A program made the translations under genes and the position numbers. From contig OY970338.1 of the NCBI GenBank assembly GCA_963717515.1, positions 248,001 to 312,000 of the forward strand: DNA of 64,000 bases, in the 5' to 3' direction. This document shows positions 1 to 9,370 of the stretch, in pieces; position 1 is the first letter of the stretch, and every line of letters starts with the position of its first letter. The notes under the pieces were generated by a model, which saw only the letters and a program-made list of their open reading frames with translations, was not told where the DNA came from and made no database searches. This DNA comes from CAYXZQ01 sp963717515 (GTDB lineage: Archaea > Nanobdellota > Nanobdellia > Woesearchaeales > DSVV01).

Positions 1-378
1 CCTTGAGACAATCGATATCCCTTCAGAAGCGCCTGTGCATGACCTCAGCTCCAGCTCTGAGACCGAAGCAATGCTTGCAAGGGCTTCACCCCTGAATCCA
101 AGGGTAGATATGTTAAAGAGCTCTCTTGCGCTCCTTATCTTTGATGTGGAATGTCTCAATAGCGATAGCCTGGCATCTTTCCGCTCCATGCCCTCACCGT
201 CGTCTGTCACCCTGATATATGATATACCCCCTTCCTTTATCTCGATAAATATCTTTTTTGCACCAGCATCGATTGAATTCTCAATAAGCTCTTTGACGAC
301 TGACGCAGGCCTCTCAATGACCTCGCCTGCTGCTATCTTGTTTATCAGGGAATCATCAAGGAGCATTATCTCTGGCAT
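1..378 (-). CDS. mutL: DNA mismatch repair protein MutL, N-terminal part (runs off the window)
   Basis: The reading frame starts at 378 and is open to the window edge, giving about 126 residues. It shows the GHKL ATPase motifs of MutL: NKIAAGEVIERPASVVKELI (ATP/Mg-binding helix), DDGEGM, RHSTSK and GFRGEALASI. MutL couples MutS mismatch recognition to strand processing; a mutS gene lies at 4917 in this window. A TATA-like box at about 400-414 stands 25-35 nt before the ATG with no Shine-Dalgarno sequence, so the mRNA is probably leaderless and the gene separate from the operon upstream. The C-terminal dimerisation and possible endonuclease domain is outside the window. Confidence 0.95.
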   Translation of the reverse strand, partial: MPEIMLLDDSLINKIAAGEVIERPASVVKELIENSIDAGAKKIFIEIKEGGISYIRVTDDGEGMERKDARLSLLRHSTSKIRSARELFNISTLGFRGEALASIASVSELELRSCTGASEGISIVSR

Positions 379-414
379 AAGAACCCGGAACTGATGGAAA
401 ATATTTATATTTTT

Positions 415-651
415 CTAAATGTCGTCATCTGGGAGATTAGTGCGCCTCTTGAGCTTTTCTATCTCCTGCTCGATATAAGCCACTTTCTTCTCAAGATGTA
501 TCTTCTGCTTGTTGATGTCCCTGGGCACATAGTTGATCCTCTCGATCACCTTGTTCATCTTGTAGACTATCTCAGCCTGCTTGAACTCCAGAAGCTTCAT
601 CCTCTTTTCCAGGAGCTCAATCCTCATATTCTGGTGTTCTGTGTCATCCAT
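415..651 (-). CDS. small coiled-coil protein of unknown function
   Basis: A 78-residue, strongly charged protein predicted to be almost entirely helical, with heptad-like spacing of Leu/Ile/Met from residue 5 to 70. No family recognised. Its start overlaps the end of the upstream pilin-like gene by 8 nt, so it is probably translated in the same operon (permease, AMP phosphorylase, pilin-like, this). Cotranslation is the main evidence that it is real. It could pair with the membrane protein before it, but nothing in the sequence shows that. Confidence 0.6.
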   Translation of the reverse strand: MDDTEHQNMRIELLEKRMKLLEFKQAEIVYKMNKVIERINYVPRDINKQKIHLEKKVAYIEQEIEKLKRRTNLPDDDI

Positions 652-1378
652 GCTTCTCTACCCCCAGCATGAACAGGTAAGGGCCCCCTGTCACGTCTGA
701 TAATGTGTCTTCGAATACAAAAACGAATGAATCATCATACGGCAGCACATAAAGGTCTGAATCCTTCTGGCCTTGATAGGTCAAATTGACCATGCCCGGC
801 CTGACCTCCTGCTCATCCATGGTCCTGTAAGCCTGTCCATATACTGTCCTGAACCTGACAGGTATGTCGGCTGTGAATTCATCCATCAGGTCAGTTGAAT
901 CAGCATTCCTAATCTCAAGAGGAAGCGTCAGCACAGAGAAAGTTGAATCATCTGCAAATGTAATTTCTGACTGTATATCGCTTCCTGCAGTTATCTCATA
1001 CTGGGGGAAGTTACTGAAATCGCCCAGGCATCCCATGATATTCTTCTCTATATAGCCCTCAAGGTCGCTTTTTATGCTGTTGAGCCCGGGCATACTGTTC
1101 TTTCCCTGGTAAAGGCCATACGCCATATCAGCGTAAGGCATATGAAGGGACTGCTCAGGCAGATTAAGACGCCCGCCCCTCCTCCCTATCAGCACAAGAC
1201 CAGATTCTGTCGTCATGTAGAGGCACTGCCTTATGTAGCTTCCGACTGCATCATCCTTCTGGTGAAGCTTTATACCATCTACCCTGGATGAAACAATGAA
1301 CAGGATGCTAATCACAAACAGTATGACCAGCCCCATTATTATGAACAGGGTCACCTGAGCCTCTTTCTCCATCTTCAT
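644..1378 (-). CDS. pilin-like membrane-anchored extracellular protein
   Basis: 244 residues. A short charged N-terminus (MKMEKEAQ) precedes one hydrophobic helix (residues about 9-30), followed by an extracellular region of about 210 residues. The KxxQVTLF...G arrangement resembles the class III (type IV pilin-like) signals common in DPANN archaea, so cleavage by an archaeal prepilin peptidase is possible. There are two cysteines close to each other in sequence space (about residues 52 and 117) that could form a disulphide. The ATG overlaps the stop of AMP phosphorylase (ATGA), so the genes are translationally coupled. Function unknown; the class-III reading is inference. Confidence 0.65.
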   Translation of the reverse strand: MKMEKEAQVTLFIIMGLVILFVISILFIVSSRVDGIKLHQKDDAVGSYIRQCLYMTTESGLVLIGRRGGRLNLPEQSLHMPYADMAYGLYQGKNSMPGLNSIKSDLEGYIEKNIMGCLGDFSNFPQYEITAGSDIQSEITFADDSTFSVLTLPLEIRNADSTDLMDEFTADIPVRFRTVYGQAYRTMDEQEVRPGMVNLTYQGQKDSDLYVLPYDDSFVFVFEDTLSDVTGGPYLFMLGVEKHG

Positions 1379-2871
1379 CTGCCGAGCTCCATCGGACTGA
1401 ACTGCTTTGCAAAGGATTTTGCAAAACTCAGCCTTTCCTTGCTGTTGGAATATATCCTGAAAAGCCTGTCACCCTTCTTGACCCTGGCCTTTTTGTGCAC
1501 ATAAAGATAAACCCCGCTCTCCGGATCGTGAGGGGCACCTGCAAGCTTCGCTATCTTGTTTATTCTCTTGTTGTCGATGTGCCTTACTGTCCCTGCCGCC
1601 AAGGATTTTACAGTGAAGGAATAGCTGCCTACCTTTATCTGCTCTGGGAATATGACCTTGGCATTCTGCGCCTGGATTATCTGGATGAATTTCTTGAAGG
1701 CTTTTTTGCTGTCGAGCATCTTCTTTGCAAGAATCCTTCCCTTACCTTTCCTCGTCTTTCCTGTAAGGTCGAAAATATGCCCTGCAAGCCTTATGGATTT
1801 CTCCCTGAGGTCTGCAGCACCGTGGGATGATCCCATAAGGGTCCAGAGGACATCACGAGCCTCAAGCGCCGGCCCGATTCCGTTTCCAATAGGCTGGCTT
1901 CCGTCTGTTATGACGACAGCGACCTTCATCCTGAGCCTCTTTGCAGTCGACTCGAACCTCCGCTTGAGCAGAAGTGCGCGTTCTCTTGATTCTGTCTTGC
2001 TGCCCTTGCCTACAGGTATGTCAATAAGGACATGGGTTGCTGAGACTGATTTTTTCTTGGCGAGGATGCTTGCGATAAGGCCTCCGACAGGGTCAAGGGA
2101 CATCGGATACTCCACCTTGATTATCTTGTCGTCAGCAGGTGCCAGATTTACCGCACCCCCCCATACAAAACAACCACCTGTCTTCTCGACAATCTTCTTC
2201 ATCCTGTCGATAGGGAATGAAACATCACACAGGACCTCGACTGTGTCTGCTGTGCCGGCAGCACTCGTGATGGCTCTTGAACTCGTCTTGGGGATTACAA
2301 AGCCCGCAGCTGCAACTATGGGGACAATAAGCATTGACGTCCTGTTGCCCGCGACACCGCCGATACAATGCTTGTCGACTACAATCTTGCTTCTCAGCTT
2401 GAGCTTCTCACCTGACTGAAGAATGGCCCTGGTCATCGCAACAGTCTCGTTGTCATCAAGACCGTTCATGAATGAGGCGGCGACAAAATATGTCAGCTCT
2501 ATCTCTGTAAGCCTGTCCTGGATAATATCGTCGACAATCTCCCTTATCTCCCTGTCTGAAAGCTTCCCGCCCTTGAGCTTATTCTTGATATAGTGAAGAG
2601 TCCTCGGCTTTTCCTCTATCCTTATTGAGACAATGTCGCCATCCTTTCCCCTGAGTCTCTCGTAGACCTCCTTGAAGAGCCCAATCTCCCCTGGAAGGAT
2701 GAATTCATTAGATTCAGTGATGTCAATCATCGCAGTTATCTCCCTCCTTCCCTTCCTTATCCTTATCCTGTCAGCGTAATGGAGGTCCAGCTTCTGAGCA
2801 TCGATATAATTGATTATCACGATGAGCGGGTTTCCGGTCGCAATAGCAAGGTCCTTTACACGCAGATACAT
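1375..2871 (-). CDS. deoA: AMP phosphorylase (archaeal thymidine-phosphorylase family)
   Basis: About 498 residues, the usual length of archaeal AMP phosphorylase (near 500), longer than bacterial thymidine phosphorylase because of an extra N-terminal domain (residues 1-85). The glycosyltransferase family-3 core carries VVDKHCIGGVAGNRTSM and TSSRAITSAAGTADTVEV, the phosphate and nucleoside binding loops. The enzyme splits AMP with phosphate to adenine and ribose 1,5-bisphosphate, feeding the archaeal route through R15P isomerase and type III RuBisCO; neither partner is in this window. I chose the ATG at 2871, which follows a GGTGAG ribosome site, over an upstream GTG at 2880. It directly follows the permease gene, so both are likely one transcript. 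Confidence 0.93.
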   Translation of the reverse strand: MYLRVKDLAIATGNPLIVIINYIDAQKLDLHYADRIRIRKGRREITAMIDITESNEFILPGEIGLFKEVYERLRGKDGDIVSIRIEEKPRTLHYIKNKLKGGKLSDREIREIVDDIIQDRLTEIELTYFVAASFMNGLDDNETVAMTRAILQSGEKLKLRSKIVVDKHCIGGVAGNRTSMLIVPIVAAAGFVIPKTSSRAITSAAGTADTVEVLCDVSFPIDRMKKIVEKTGGCFVWGGAVNLAPADDKIIKVEYPMSLDPVGGLIASILAKKKSVSATHVLIDIPVGKGSKTESRERALLLKRRFESTAKRLRMKVAVVITDGSQPIGNGIGPALEARDVLWTLMGSSHGAADLREKSIRLAGHIFDLTGKTRKGKGRILAKKMLDSKKAFKKFIQIIQAQNAKVIFPEQIKVGSYSFTVKSLAAGTVRHIDNKRINKIAKLAGAPHDPESGVYLYVHKKARVKKGDRLFRIYSNSKERLSFAKSFAKQFSPMELGR

Positions 2872-2880
2872 AAGTCTCAC

Positions 2881-3942
2881 CTAGGTATTTGATTTCTCAA
2901 TCTCAGCCAGCCTCAAGGACTGGATAAGCAGGGCCAGTATGACAGGTCCTACAATTATCCCGATGACACCCATGAAGCTTACCCCTCCAAGGACGCCTAT
3001 GAGTACGATTACCGGGTGTATATTTGCTCTATCTCCTATCAGCTTTGGCTTGAGGAGATTGTCGATAGTGCTCACTACAAGAAAACCATATAACAAGAGG
3101 GCTATCGCGCGAAATATTGTGCCTGTCGAAGAGTCGACAATGCCGTTGAACAGCAGGTAGGCCCCTGCTGGGAACCAGACTATTGCAGAGCCGAAGAAGG
3201 GGATTAGGGCGAAGAACGCTGTAGCCACCCCAAGGAGTATTGCACTTCCGAACCCGCCTATGAGCCAGTATCCGAGAGCAGCAACAGCCCCTTGTACAAA
3301 TGCAGTCACGATATTGCCGAACACTACTGCATAGGTAGTCTCGTGAAGGATCTTCGAGAAATGCTCTTCATAAGATTTTTTCAGTGAGAGAATATTCCGT
3401 ATCTTTGCCACAAGCTTTTCACCGCCTATCAGGATAAAGAATATGATGTAGAGCATGATGAAGAACTGGAGGACGCCAGAGGATAGTGAACTGAGAAGAT
3501 TCAATGCGAAATTCTTCAGCGATTTTGCTGTAGATATTATTGAATTCCTTATGTCAAGCCCTGGGATCATCGCTTCAGCCTTGTTCACGAATGTGCAGAT
3601 CCTGCCCTGGTTCCCTACGCAGCTGAAGTCAAGGAGATTGCTCGTCCCGAACTCGCTTTGGAGATAGATTATTGAATTGTCGACCTCATTCACTACTGAA
3701 AGCAGGATGAGGGCGACAGGAACAGCAGCAATTAGAAATATGACGAGCACGACTATCAGCGAAGATAACACCTTCTTCTTCAGCTTCCTGTTCAGCCAAA
3801 GGTAGAGCGGGTGGAAAAGATATGCTATTATGCATGCTGCAACGATAACCTTGGCATATGGCTTCACAATCCTCCAAGAAAGATATAAGACAATGACAAA
3901 AAGGACTATTAATATATATTTTGAATATTCCTTCAGTTCCAT
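2881..3942 (-). CDS. AI-2E family (UPF0118) membrane transporter
   Basis: 353 residues with about eight hydrophobic segments: two at the N-terminus (11-45), one near 60-85, a periplasmic loop with two cysteines (about residues 108-116), then a cluster from 150 to 340. The C-terminal block with GGVSFMGVIGIIVGPVILAL is typical of the AI-2E/PerM family. Members export autoinducer-2-like molecules or act as Na+/H+ antiporters; the substrate here cannot be told. First gene of the minus-strand operon with AMP phosphorylase. Its promoter region is shared, divergently, with the trmB-like gene, and the TrmB-type operator at 3991-4006 lies between them. Confidence 0.88.
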   Translation of the reverse strand: MELKEYSKYILIVLFVIVLYLSWRIVKPYAKVIVAACIIAYLFHPLYLWLNRKLKKKVLSSLIVVLVIFLIAAVPVALILLSVVNEVDNSIIYLQSEFGTSNLLDFSCVGNQGRICTFVNKAEAMIPGLDIRNSIISTAKSLKNFALNLLSSLSSGVLQFFIMLYIIFFILIGGEKLVAKIRNILSLKKSYEEHFSKILHETTYAVVFGNIVTAFVQGAVAALGYWLIGGFGSAILLGVATAFFALIPFFGSAIVWFPAGAYLLFNGIVDSSTGTIFRAIALLLYGFLVVSTIDNLLKPKLIGDRANIHPVIVLIGVLGGVSFMGVIGIIVGPVILALLIQSLRLAEIEKSNT

Positions 3943-3990
3943 GGAATGGATTCAGGGAACATATTATATAAATTTATTGGTAAAACATAT

Positions 3991-4006
3991 AACCACTATC
4001 TAGTAA
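3991..4006. promoter_or_regulatory. candidate TrmB operator, site 1
   Basis: The 16-bp sequence AACCACTATCTAGTAA contains the inverted halves ACTA-TC-TAGT. It lies between the divergent AI-2E and trmB-like genes, about 15 nt before the trmB TATA box (4019-4032). A very similar copy sits before the GH15 gene at 35309. Binding by the TrmB-like protein is inference. Confidence 0.45.
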
Positions 4007-4071
4007 GAAAAATAAAAAGCTTTATAAATAACCTAATTCTACCCATTGATACAACTGCAAGGGTGGAATAA

Positions 4072-4884
4072 ATGATCATCAACAAAAGATTCATGAGCAA
4101 GCTTAAGGATTTCGGACTGAACAGCTATGAGATAAAGATATGGGCTGCGCTGCTCTCAAGAGGGGTATCAAGCGCAGGGGAGCTTTCTGACATATCCAAT
4201 GTCCCGCGTTCCAGGGCATATGATGTACTTGAGAGCCTGGAGAAGAAGGGATTCATTGTTATGAAGATAGGAAAGCCTATCAAGTACATAGCAGTGCCTC
4301 CTGAAGAGGTCATCGAGAGGGTGAAAAAGGACATCCATGACAATGCTCAGGGACAGATAGAGCTAATCAATGAGATCAAGAATGATCAGGTGCTTGAAGA
4401 GCTGAACATGCTATACAGCCAGGGTGTCGAGATAATCGAACCCACGGACTTTGCAGGTGCATTGAAAAGCAGGGAAAACATATACCAGAACCTCAACCAG
4501 CTGATAAAGGGGGCTGAGAAGTCTGTGATCATCATGACAACATCAGGGGGCCTTGTAAGGAAGGCAGAAGCACTGAAACGCAACCTTGAGAAGGCAAGCA
4601 GGAGAGGGGTGCGGATCCAGATTGCTGCTCCAATCACAAAAGAGACTGAAAAGGCAGTAAAGGCTCTTGAGGAAATCGCAGAGATAAGGCATGTCTACGA
4701 CATCAAGGCAAGGTTCGTGATTGTCGACGGCAAGCAGGTCACTTTCAACCTTATGGACGATGACAAGGCCAATGCTGCATACGACGCGGGCATCTGGGTG
4801 AACACGGATTTCTTTGCAGGCGCACTCCAGAAGATGTTCGATACTGTCTGGGAAGGCAAAGAGGCTGCAGCCACTGTTCAATAA
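4072..4884 (+). CDS. TrmB family transcriptional regulator
   Basis: 270 residues. An N-terminal winged helix (about 5-75) holds LKDFGLNSYEIKIWAALLSR and the recognition helix region SNVPRSRAYDVLESLEKKGF, the hallmark of TrmB proteins. A short coiled linker (about 85-120) follows, then a C-terminal domain of the TrmB/phospholipase-D-like sensor type (125-265). Family members are archaeal sugar-responsive repressors or activators of transport and glycolytic genes. The ATG follows a GGTGGA ribosome site and a TATA box at about 4019-4032. A 16-bp near-palindrome upstream (3991-4006) recurs before the GH15 gene, which would fit autoregulation and control of a glucan-degrading enzyme. Confidence 0.9.
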   Translation: MIINKRFMSKLKDFGLNSYEIKIWAALLSRGVSSAGELSDISNVPRSRAYDVLESLEKKGFIVMKIGKPIKYIAVPPEEVIERVKKDIHDNAQGQIELINEIKNDQVLEELNMLYSQGVEIIEPTDFAGALKSRENIYQNLNQLIKGAEKSVIIMTTSGGLVRKAEALKRNLEKASRRGVRIQIAAPITKETEKAVKALEEIAEIRHVYDIKARFVIVDGKQVTFNLMDDDKANAAYDAGIWVNTDFFAGALQKMFDTVWEGKEAAATVQ

Positions 4885-4899
4885 TTTTTTAAATATAAT
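4885..4899 (+). promoter_or_regulatory. TATA box of mutS (leaderless promoter)
   Basis: TTTTTTAAATATAAT directly after the trmB-like stop, with the mutS ATG at 4917 and no ribosome-binding sequence between. The spacing of 18-32 nt fits transcription starting at or next to the start codon. Confidence 0.6.
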
Positions 4900-4916
4900 T
4901 TTATTCCTTCTATTCC

Positions 4917-7400
4917 ATGAATGAAAAACTCACCCCTGCGATGAAGCAGTACATGGACATAAAGAACAGGCATCCTGACTGCCTGGTGCTGTTCCGCATG
5001 GGCGATTTCTACGAGACATTCTTCGAGGATGCTAAGATCGCCTCCCGGGCTCTTGACATAACGCTTACAGGCAGGGGCTCAAAAAACGGGCCGAGGGTGC
5101 CACTAGCAGGCATTCCCTACCATGCCCTGGACAACTACCTGGGAAAACTCATAAAGAAGGGAATAAAGGTCGCTATCGTCGAACAGCTGGAGGACCCGAA
5201 GACAGCTAAGGGTGTCGTCAAGAGGGGGATATCAAGGATAGTGACGCCTGGGACAGTCACAGAGTCACATATACTCGATGAGAAGAGCAACAACTACATC
5301 GCGTCATTGTTTCCGGGAATCGGGTTCGGCCTCTCATTTGTCGACCTCACTACAGGAGAGTTCAGATGCACGATAACAAAGGACCCATTGAACGAGATAG
5401 CGAGGTTCAGCCCTGCAGAGGTCCTTGTCCCGTCCATGCATGCTGATGACAGGGCGGTCGCTGCTCTCAGGAATAAGGGCTATTATATCAACCCCTACGA
5501 GGACAGGCATTTCGTGCTGGAACAGGCAAGAAAGACCCTGACAGGGCACCTGAAGACAAGCTCCCTCGACGGATTCGGGCTCAGGGACAGGACCGGCGCA
5601 GTTTGTTCGGCAGGTGCATTGATGAGCTATCTTGCCGAGACACAGAGAAACACGCTTAACCACATAAACAGGATATCATATTATATGGATGCTGACAGCA
5701 TGCTGATGGACGGCACGACAGTCAGCAATCTTGAGCTTATACAGAACATAAGGAACAGGACATCAGAGAATACCCTCCTTGCAGCAATAGACAGGACATG
5801 CACAGCCATGGGAGCGAGGATGCTTAAGAGATGGTTGCTCGCTCCGCTCGTATCAAAGGACAGCATCAACCGCCGTCTGAACGCGGTCGACGAGCTCTGC
5901 ATGGACACTATCATGAGGCAGGACCTAGGAAAATGCCTGGCGAAGATATCTGATATCGAGAGGCTTGTCTCGAAAGTGAACATGGCCTCAGCAGGCCCGA
6001 GGGACCTGGTCTCTCTAAGGAATTCTCTGACAGAGATCACTGCAATGAAGAGGATTATTGCAGGAGCCGGCTCCGGCCTCCTGAGGAAAGCCGGTGAAAT
6101 CGAAGACCAGCATGAGGTGAAGGATATCCTTGGCAAGTCGATAGTCGATGAGCCGCCTGCAAACGTAAGGGACGGAGGCATTATAAGGAGGGGATACAGC
6201 CTGGAGCTGGACGAACTGAATAATACAGTGAAGAACAGCAAGGGGCTTATAAGGGACATGGAGTCAAGAGAAAGACTGAGCACAGGAATATCCAACCTGA
6301 AGATTGGGTTCAACAGGGTTTTCGGCTATTATCTCGAGATCACTAAGAAGAGCATCGGCAGGGTCCCCCCGCAATACATCAGGAAACAGACAATGGCCAA
6401 TTGCGAGAGGTTCGTGACAGAGGATCTCAAGGATCTAGAGGAGAAGATCCTCGGCGCCGAGGACAGGATAAGCACGATGGAGAATGAGCTCTTCACGGAT
6501 ATCATCAGGAAGGTCTCCGGCTACACTGAAAAGATGCAGGAAGCTGCAGGGTCGATTGCCGAGACCGACTGCCTGAGATCCCTGGCTGAAACGGCTGTGA
6601 ACAACAGGTACTGCAGGCCAGAGATAACCGATGGGCAGGACATAATTCTCAGGGAGCTTCGGCATCCGGTCCTGGAACAGATTGAGGATGAGTACATCCC
6701 GAACGACGTGTCATTCTCGGAGAAGTGCAGGCTGATGATAATAACAGGGCCTAACATGGCAGGCAAATCCACTTTGATGAGAGCAGTCTCCCTGGCTGTA
6801 ATCCTTGCCCAGATGGGTAGCTTTGTGCCTGCACAATCAGCCAGGCTTGGCATATCAGACAGGCTTTTCTCAAGGGTCGGAGCCCACGACGACATAACCC
6901 ATGGCCAGTCGACATTCATGGTCGAGATGAACGATGTCGCACAGATCCTCAACAATGCGACAGGGAGCTCGTTCATAATCATGGATGAGATAGGGAGAGG
7001 GACATCCACATATGACGGCGTCGCCATAGCCTGGGCTGTGGCTGAGCATATCAGCAGGAAGATCGGTTGCAACAGCATGTTCGCCACACACTACCATGTC
7101 CTCACAAAACTCGACAGGCACTCCGGTGTGAAGAATTTCAATATCGCTGTCAGGGAAGACCGATATGAGATAGTTTTTCTCAGGAAGTTGGTGGAGGGCG
7201 GCACAGACAAGAGCTATGGCATCCATGTCGCAAGGCTTGCAGGGATGCCTGGCGAAGTCATTGAGAAAGCAAGGGAGATACAGTTCAGGCTCGAGGACGA
7301 GGACAGCATGAAGGAGAGGATTGTCGTAGACAAAAGGAAGGAGGATGGGGTTGTCGAATACAAGAAATCTGTGCAGAGGAGCCTGCTTGACATCCGATAG
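4917..7400 (+). CDS. mutS: DNA mismatch repair protein MutS
   Basis: 827 residues, close to bacterial MutS1 (about 850). The mismatch-reading motif F31-Y-E33 is in GDFYETFFEDA. Connector, core and clamp domains follow. The ATPase domain has Walker A GPNMAGKST (about 611-619), Walker B IIMDEIGRGTST (about 686-697) and FATHYH (about 722). MutS binds base mismatches as a dimer and hands over to MutL, whose gene starts at 378 on the other strand. Most archaea lack MutS1/MutL; those that have them are thought to have acquired them from bacteria, so this pair probably reflects an old transfer. It is not in an operon with mutL. Confidence 0.97.
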   Translation: MNEKLTPAMKQYMDIKNRHPDCLVLFRMGDFYETFFEDAKIASRALDITLTGRGSKNGPRVPLAGIPYHALDNYLGKLIKKGIKVAIVEQLEDPKTAKGVVKRGISRIVTPGTVTESHILDEKSNNYIASLFPGIGFGLSFVDLTTGEFRCTITKDPLNEIARFSPAEVLVPSMHADDRAVAALRNKGYYINPYEDRHFVLEQARKTLTGHLKTSSLDGFGLRDRTGAVCSAGALMSYLAETQRNTLNHINRISYYMDADSMLMDGTTVSNLELIQNIRNRTSENTLLAAIDRTCTAMGARMLKRWLLAPLVSKDSINRRLNAVDELCMDTIMRQDLGKCLAKISDIERLVSKVNMASAGPRDLVSLRNSLTEITAMKRIIAGAGSGLLRKAGEIEDQHEVKDILGKSIVDEPPANVRDGGIIRRGYSLELDELNNTVKNSKGLIRDMESRERLSTGISNLKIGFNRVFGYYLEITKKSIGRVPPQYIRKQTMANCERFVTEDLKDLEEKILGAEDRISTMENELFTDIIRKVSGYTEKMQEAAGSIAETDCLRSLAETAVNNRYCRPEITDGQDIILRELRHPVLEQIEDEYIPNDVSFSEKCRLMIITGPNMAGKSTLMRAVSLAVILAQMGSFVPAQSARLGISDRLFSRVGAHDDITHGQSTFMVEMNDVAQILNNATGSSFIIMDEIGRGTSTYDGVAIAWAVAEHISRKIGCNSMFATHYHVLTKLDRHSGVKNFNIAVREDRYEIVFLRKLVEGGTDKSYGIHVARLAGMPGEVIEKAREIQFRLEDEDSMKERIVVDKRKEDGVVEYKKSVQRSLLDIR

Positions 7401-7482
7401 AGTCAAATCCGAAAGGTTTTAATACTAATTATGTTTTGTGACTATTCTGAAATTACAAAATAAAAAGTTTGGAGGAATCAGC

Positions 7483-8265
7483 ATGCGAAGAATCTGTATT
7501 ATCAATCAAAAAGGTGGAGTGGGAAAGACGACAACAGCTGTCAATCTCGGAGCAGGTCTCTCCAGGAGAGGCAAGAAAGTACTGATAATCGATCTTGATC
7601 CACAGGGAAGCTCGACATTCTCCCTTGAAGGCTCAAACCCAAGGGACCTGTTCGACTTTCTTACCACAAGCGTCAATGTCAAGGAATGCATCGCAAAGCT
7701 TGGAAAGAATTTTGATATCCTGGGAACCCAGGAGAACCTCGCTGAGATGGAGAGCATCCTCGCAAAAGAGCAGGGGATGGATGACGTCTCAAAGAAGCTT
7801 AGGAGCATAAAAGGCTATGACTATATAATCTCTGATACATCCCCATCACTCAGCATCCTGAACACAAGCGTGATGCTTGCAAGCGATGAAGCCATCATAC
7901 CCTCAGCGACTGATGTGCTAGGGCTCAGGGGCACGACAAACACATTGAGGCTGATTGACGAAGTCAACAAAAAATACGACCACAACCTGAGGGTTACTAA
8001 GGTAATCCCAACAATGTACGACCAGAGGAACAGGATATGCAGGAGAATCCTTGAGATAATGAACAACATCTATTATGACATCATAAGCGATCCCATAAGG
8101 GTCAATACCAAGCTCAAGGAAGCGCCTGAAAAACACCAGTCCATATTCTCCTATGCAAAGGGAAGCAGGGGGGCAGAGGATTACGGCAAGCTCACTGTGC
8201 AGGTCATCAACGACGAGAAGATGTCCATGAACCTCAGGACAGAAAAGGTCGCATTGACTGCATAG
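7483..8265 (+). CDS. parA: ParA/MinD-family chromosome-partition ATPase
   Basis: 260 residues from the ATG at 7483, preceded by GGAGGA eight nt upstream; an in-frame ATG at 7438 lacks a ribosome site. The deviant Walker A KGGVGKTTT is at residues 10-18, the switch I/A' motif IIDLDPQGS at 35-43, and a Walker B-like YIISDTSPSLS near 120-130. These are typical of ParA, SegA or Soj proteins, which use ATP-driven dimerisation on DNA to separate replicated DNA. No ParB homologue follows. The next genes are coiled-coil proteins, and a cluster of five similar repeats lies 1.5 kb downstream (9799-10018). I infer a segregation role, either chromosomal or of an integrated element. Confidence 0.9.
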   Translation: MRRICIINQKGGVGKTTTAVNLGAGLSRRGKKVLIIDLDPQGSSTFSLEGSNPRDLFDFLTTSVNVKECIAKLGKNFDILGTQENLAEMESILAKEQGMDDVSKKLRSIKGYDYIISDTSPSLSILNTSVMLASDEAIIPSATDVLGLRGTTNTLRLIDEVNKKYDHNLRVTKVIPTMYDQRNRICRRILEIMNNIYYDIISDPIRVNTKLKEAPEKHQSIFSYAKGSRGAEDYGKLTVQVINDEKMSMNLRTEKVALTA

Positions 8266-8308
8266 TCAGCAAAACTTTTTTATATACGAGTTCTAATGAC
8301 AAGATGCC

Positions 8309-8956
8309 ATGGGCATCATAGACAGGCTTTTCTTCAGGATAGAGCCGGGCGGGGACCCGAAGGACAGGGACAGTTTCAGCATAAAATCCATCAAGCATGG
8401 ATTATATAAGACACTTTTCAATAAGAGCAGGATCTCGATTGTCACCGGCATCAGCAAGGACCTTGATGAGGATATGAAGAACCTCAAGAGGTATATCAAA
8501 AATTTCAACAGGAAGATAGGGATTGTGAACTTGATAATAAATTCCAAAGACAGCAGGCACATCAAGAGCCTCAAAACAGAGCTCAGGAAGATAAAGGATA
8601 TCCTGAAGGAGCAGTATGACGAGGACAAAAAAGAGATCAGGTTCACGGTCCAGGCGCTTGACAGCATCAAGTACGCAATAGAGGATGAGGATACGAGACC
8701 TGTGTTCGAGAAGGAAGAGGAGCTCGAAGAGGTCCTCAAGGACCTGAGATCAGATATAGAGAGGCTTGAGCCTATCCTGCAGAGGCAGATAGATTTCCTT
8801 AAGCTTCCTTTAGATGAGCAGATGGCAGGCCTTAAAAGGCTGTTCTTTGACATCAATGATGAGGCAGTCATAATCGGATATGAAAAAGACCTTGTGAAGA
8901 AAATCAAAGATAATATCGACAAGTTCGAGATAGAGGTCATCGAGAATCCAGGATAA
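8309..8956 (+). CDS. hypothetical helical protein next to parA
   Basis: 215 residues, rich in Lys, Glu, Asp and Ile, predicted helical with coiled-coil stretches at about 48-115 and 125-160. No family recognised, no membrane segment, no signal peptide. A TATA-like TTTTTTATATAC at about 8276-8287 with ATG at 8309 and no ribosome site suggests its own leaderless transcript, 43 nt after parA. A partner for the ParA ATPase (adaptor or DNA-binding) is possible from position only; I see no DNA-binding motif. Confidence 0.7.
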   Translation: MGIIDRLFFRIEPGGDPKDRDSFSIKSIKHGLYKTLFNKSRISIVTGISKDLDEDMKNLKRYIKNFNRKIGIVNLIINSKDSRHIKSLKTELRKIKDILKEQYDEDKKEIRFTVQALDSIKYAIEDEDTRPVFEKEEELEEVLKDLRSDIERLEPILQRQIDFLKLPLDEQMAGLKRLFFDINDEAVIIGYEKDLVKKIKDNIDKFEIEVIENPG

Positions 8957-9146
8957 TTTCTGTACATTCAATATATACACTATAAAGTAATAACCACAAT
9001 ATATATTTTATGAACTATATAAATTGAGGCTGCAATTACACATAAAAGTTTCAAGCATTTCTTAAATATTTTATTATATACTAAAGAATACAAATATTTA
9101 TAAATAATAATGTAACAACTTATAAGTAACTAATATAGGTGATAAA

Positions 9147-9368
9147 ATGGGATTCAAACAAGCTGTAAAAAATTCATTCAGGGATGCAAAAAAAGACATG
9201 GGCGCTCTGAGGGATTCAGTGAGAGATATCGACAGGGATCTTGCCCACTTGAAGAAGAATTCGAATGATTGGGTAATGTACCTTGAAAAGGAGAACAGGG
9301 AGCTGAAAGCAAGGGTCGAAATCCTTGAGAGCAGCATCAAGCTTCTCGGCACAGCAAGATATTACTGA
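9147..9368 (+). CDS. small coiled-coil protein
   Basis: 73 residues, basic at the N-terminus (MGFKQAVKNSFRDAKKDMG) and coiled coil from about 20 to 65 with leucine and isoleucine at heptad positions. A TATA box (AAATATTTATAAATAAT, about 9089-9105) and the ribosome site GGTGAT directly before the ATG support expression. The preceding 190 bp are AT-rich and contain no gene. A CACTATAAAGTAA sequence near 8979 loosely resembles the TrmB-type operators. It is 2 nt from the next gene, so the two are likely cotranscribed. Unknown function. Confidence 0.65.
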   Translation: MGFKQAVKNSFRDAKKDMGALRDSVRDIDRDLAHLKKNSNDWVMYLEKENRELKARVEILESSIKLLGTARYY

Positions 9369-9370
9369 CA

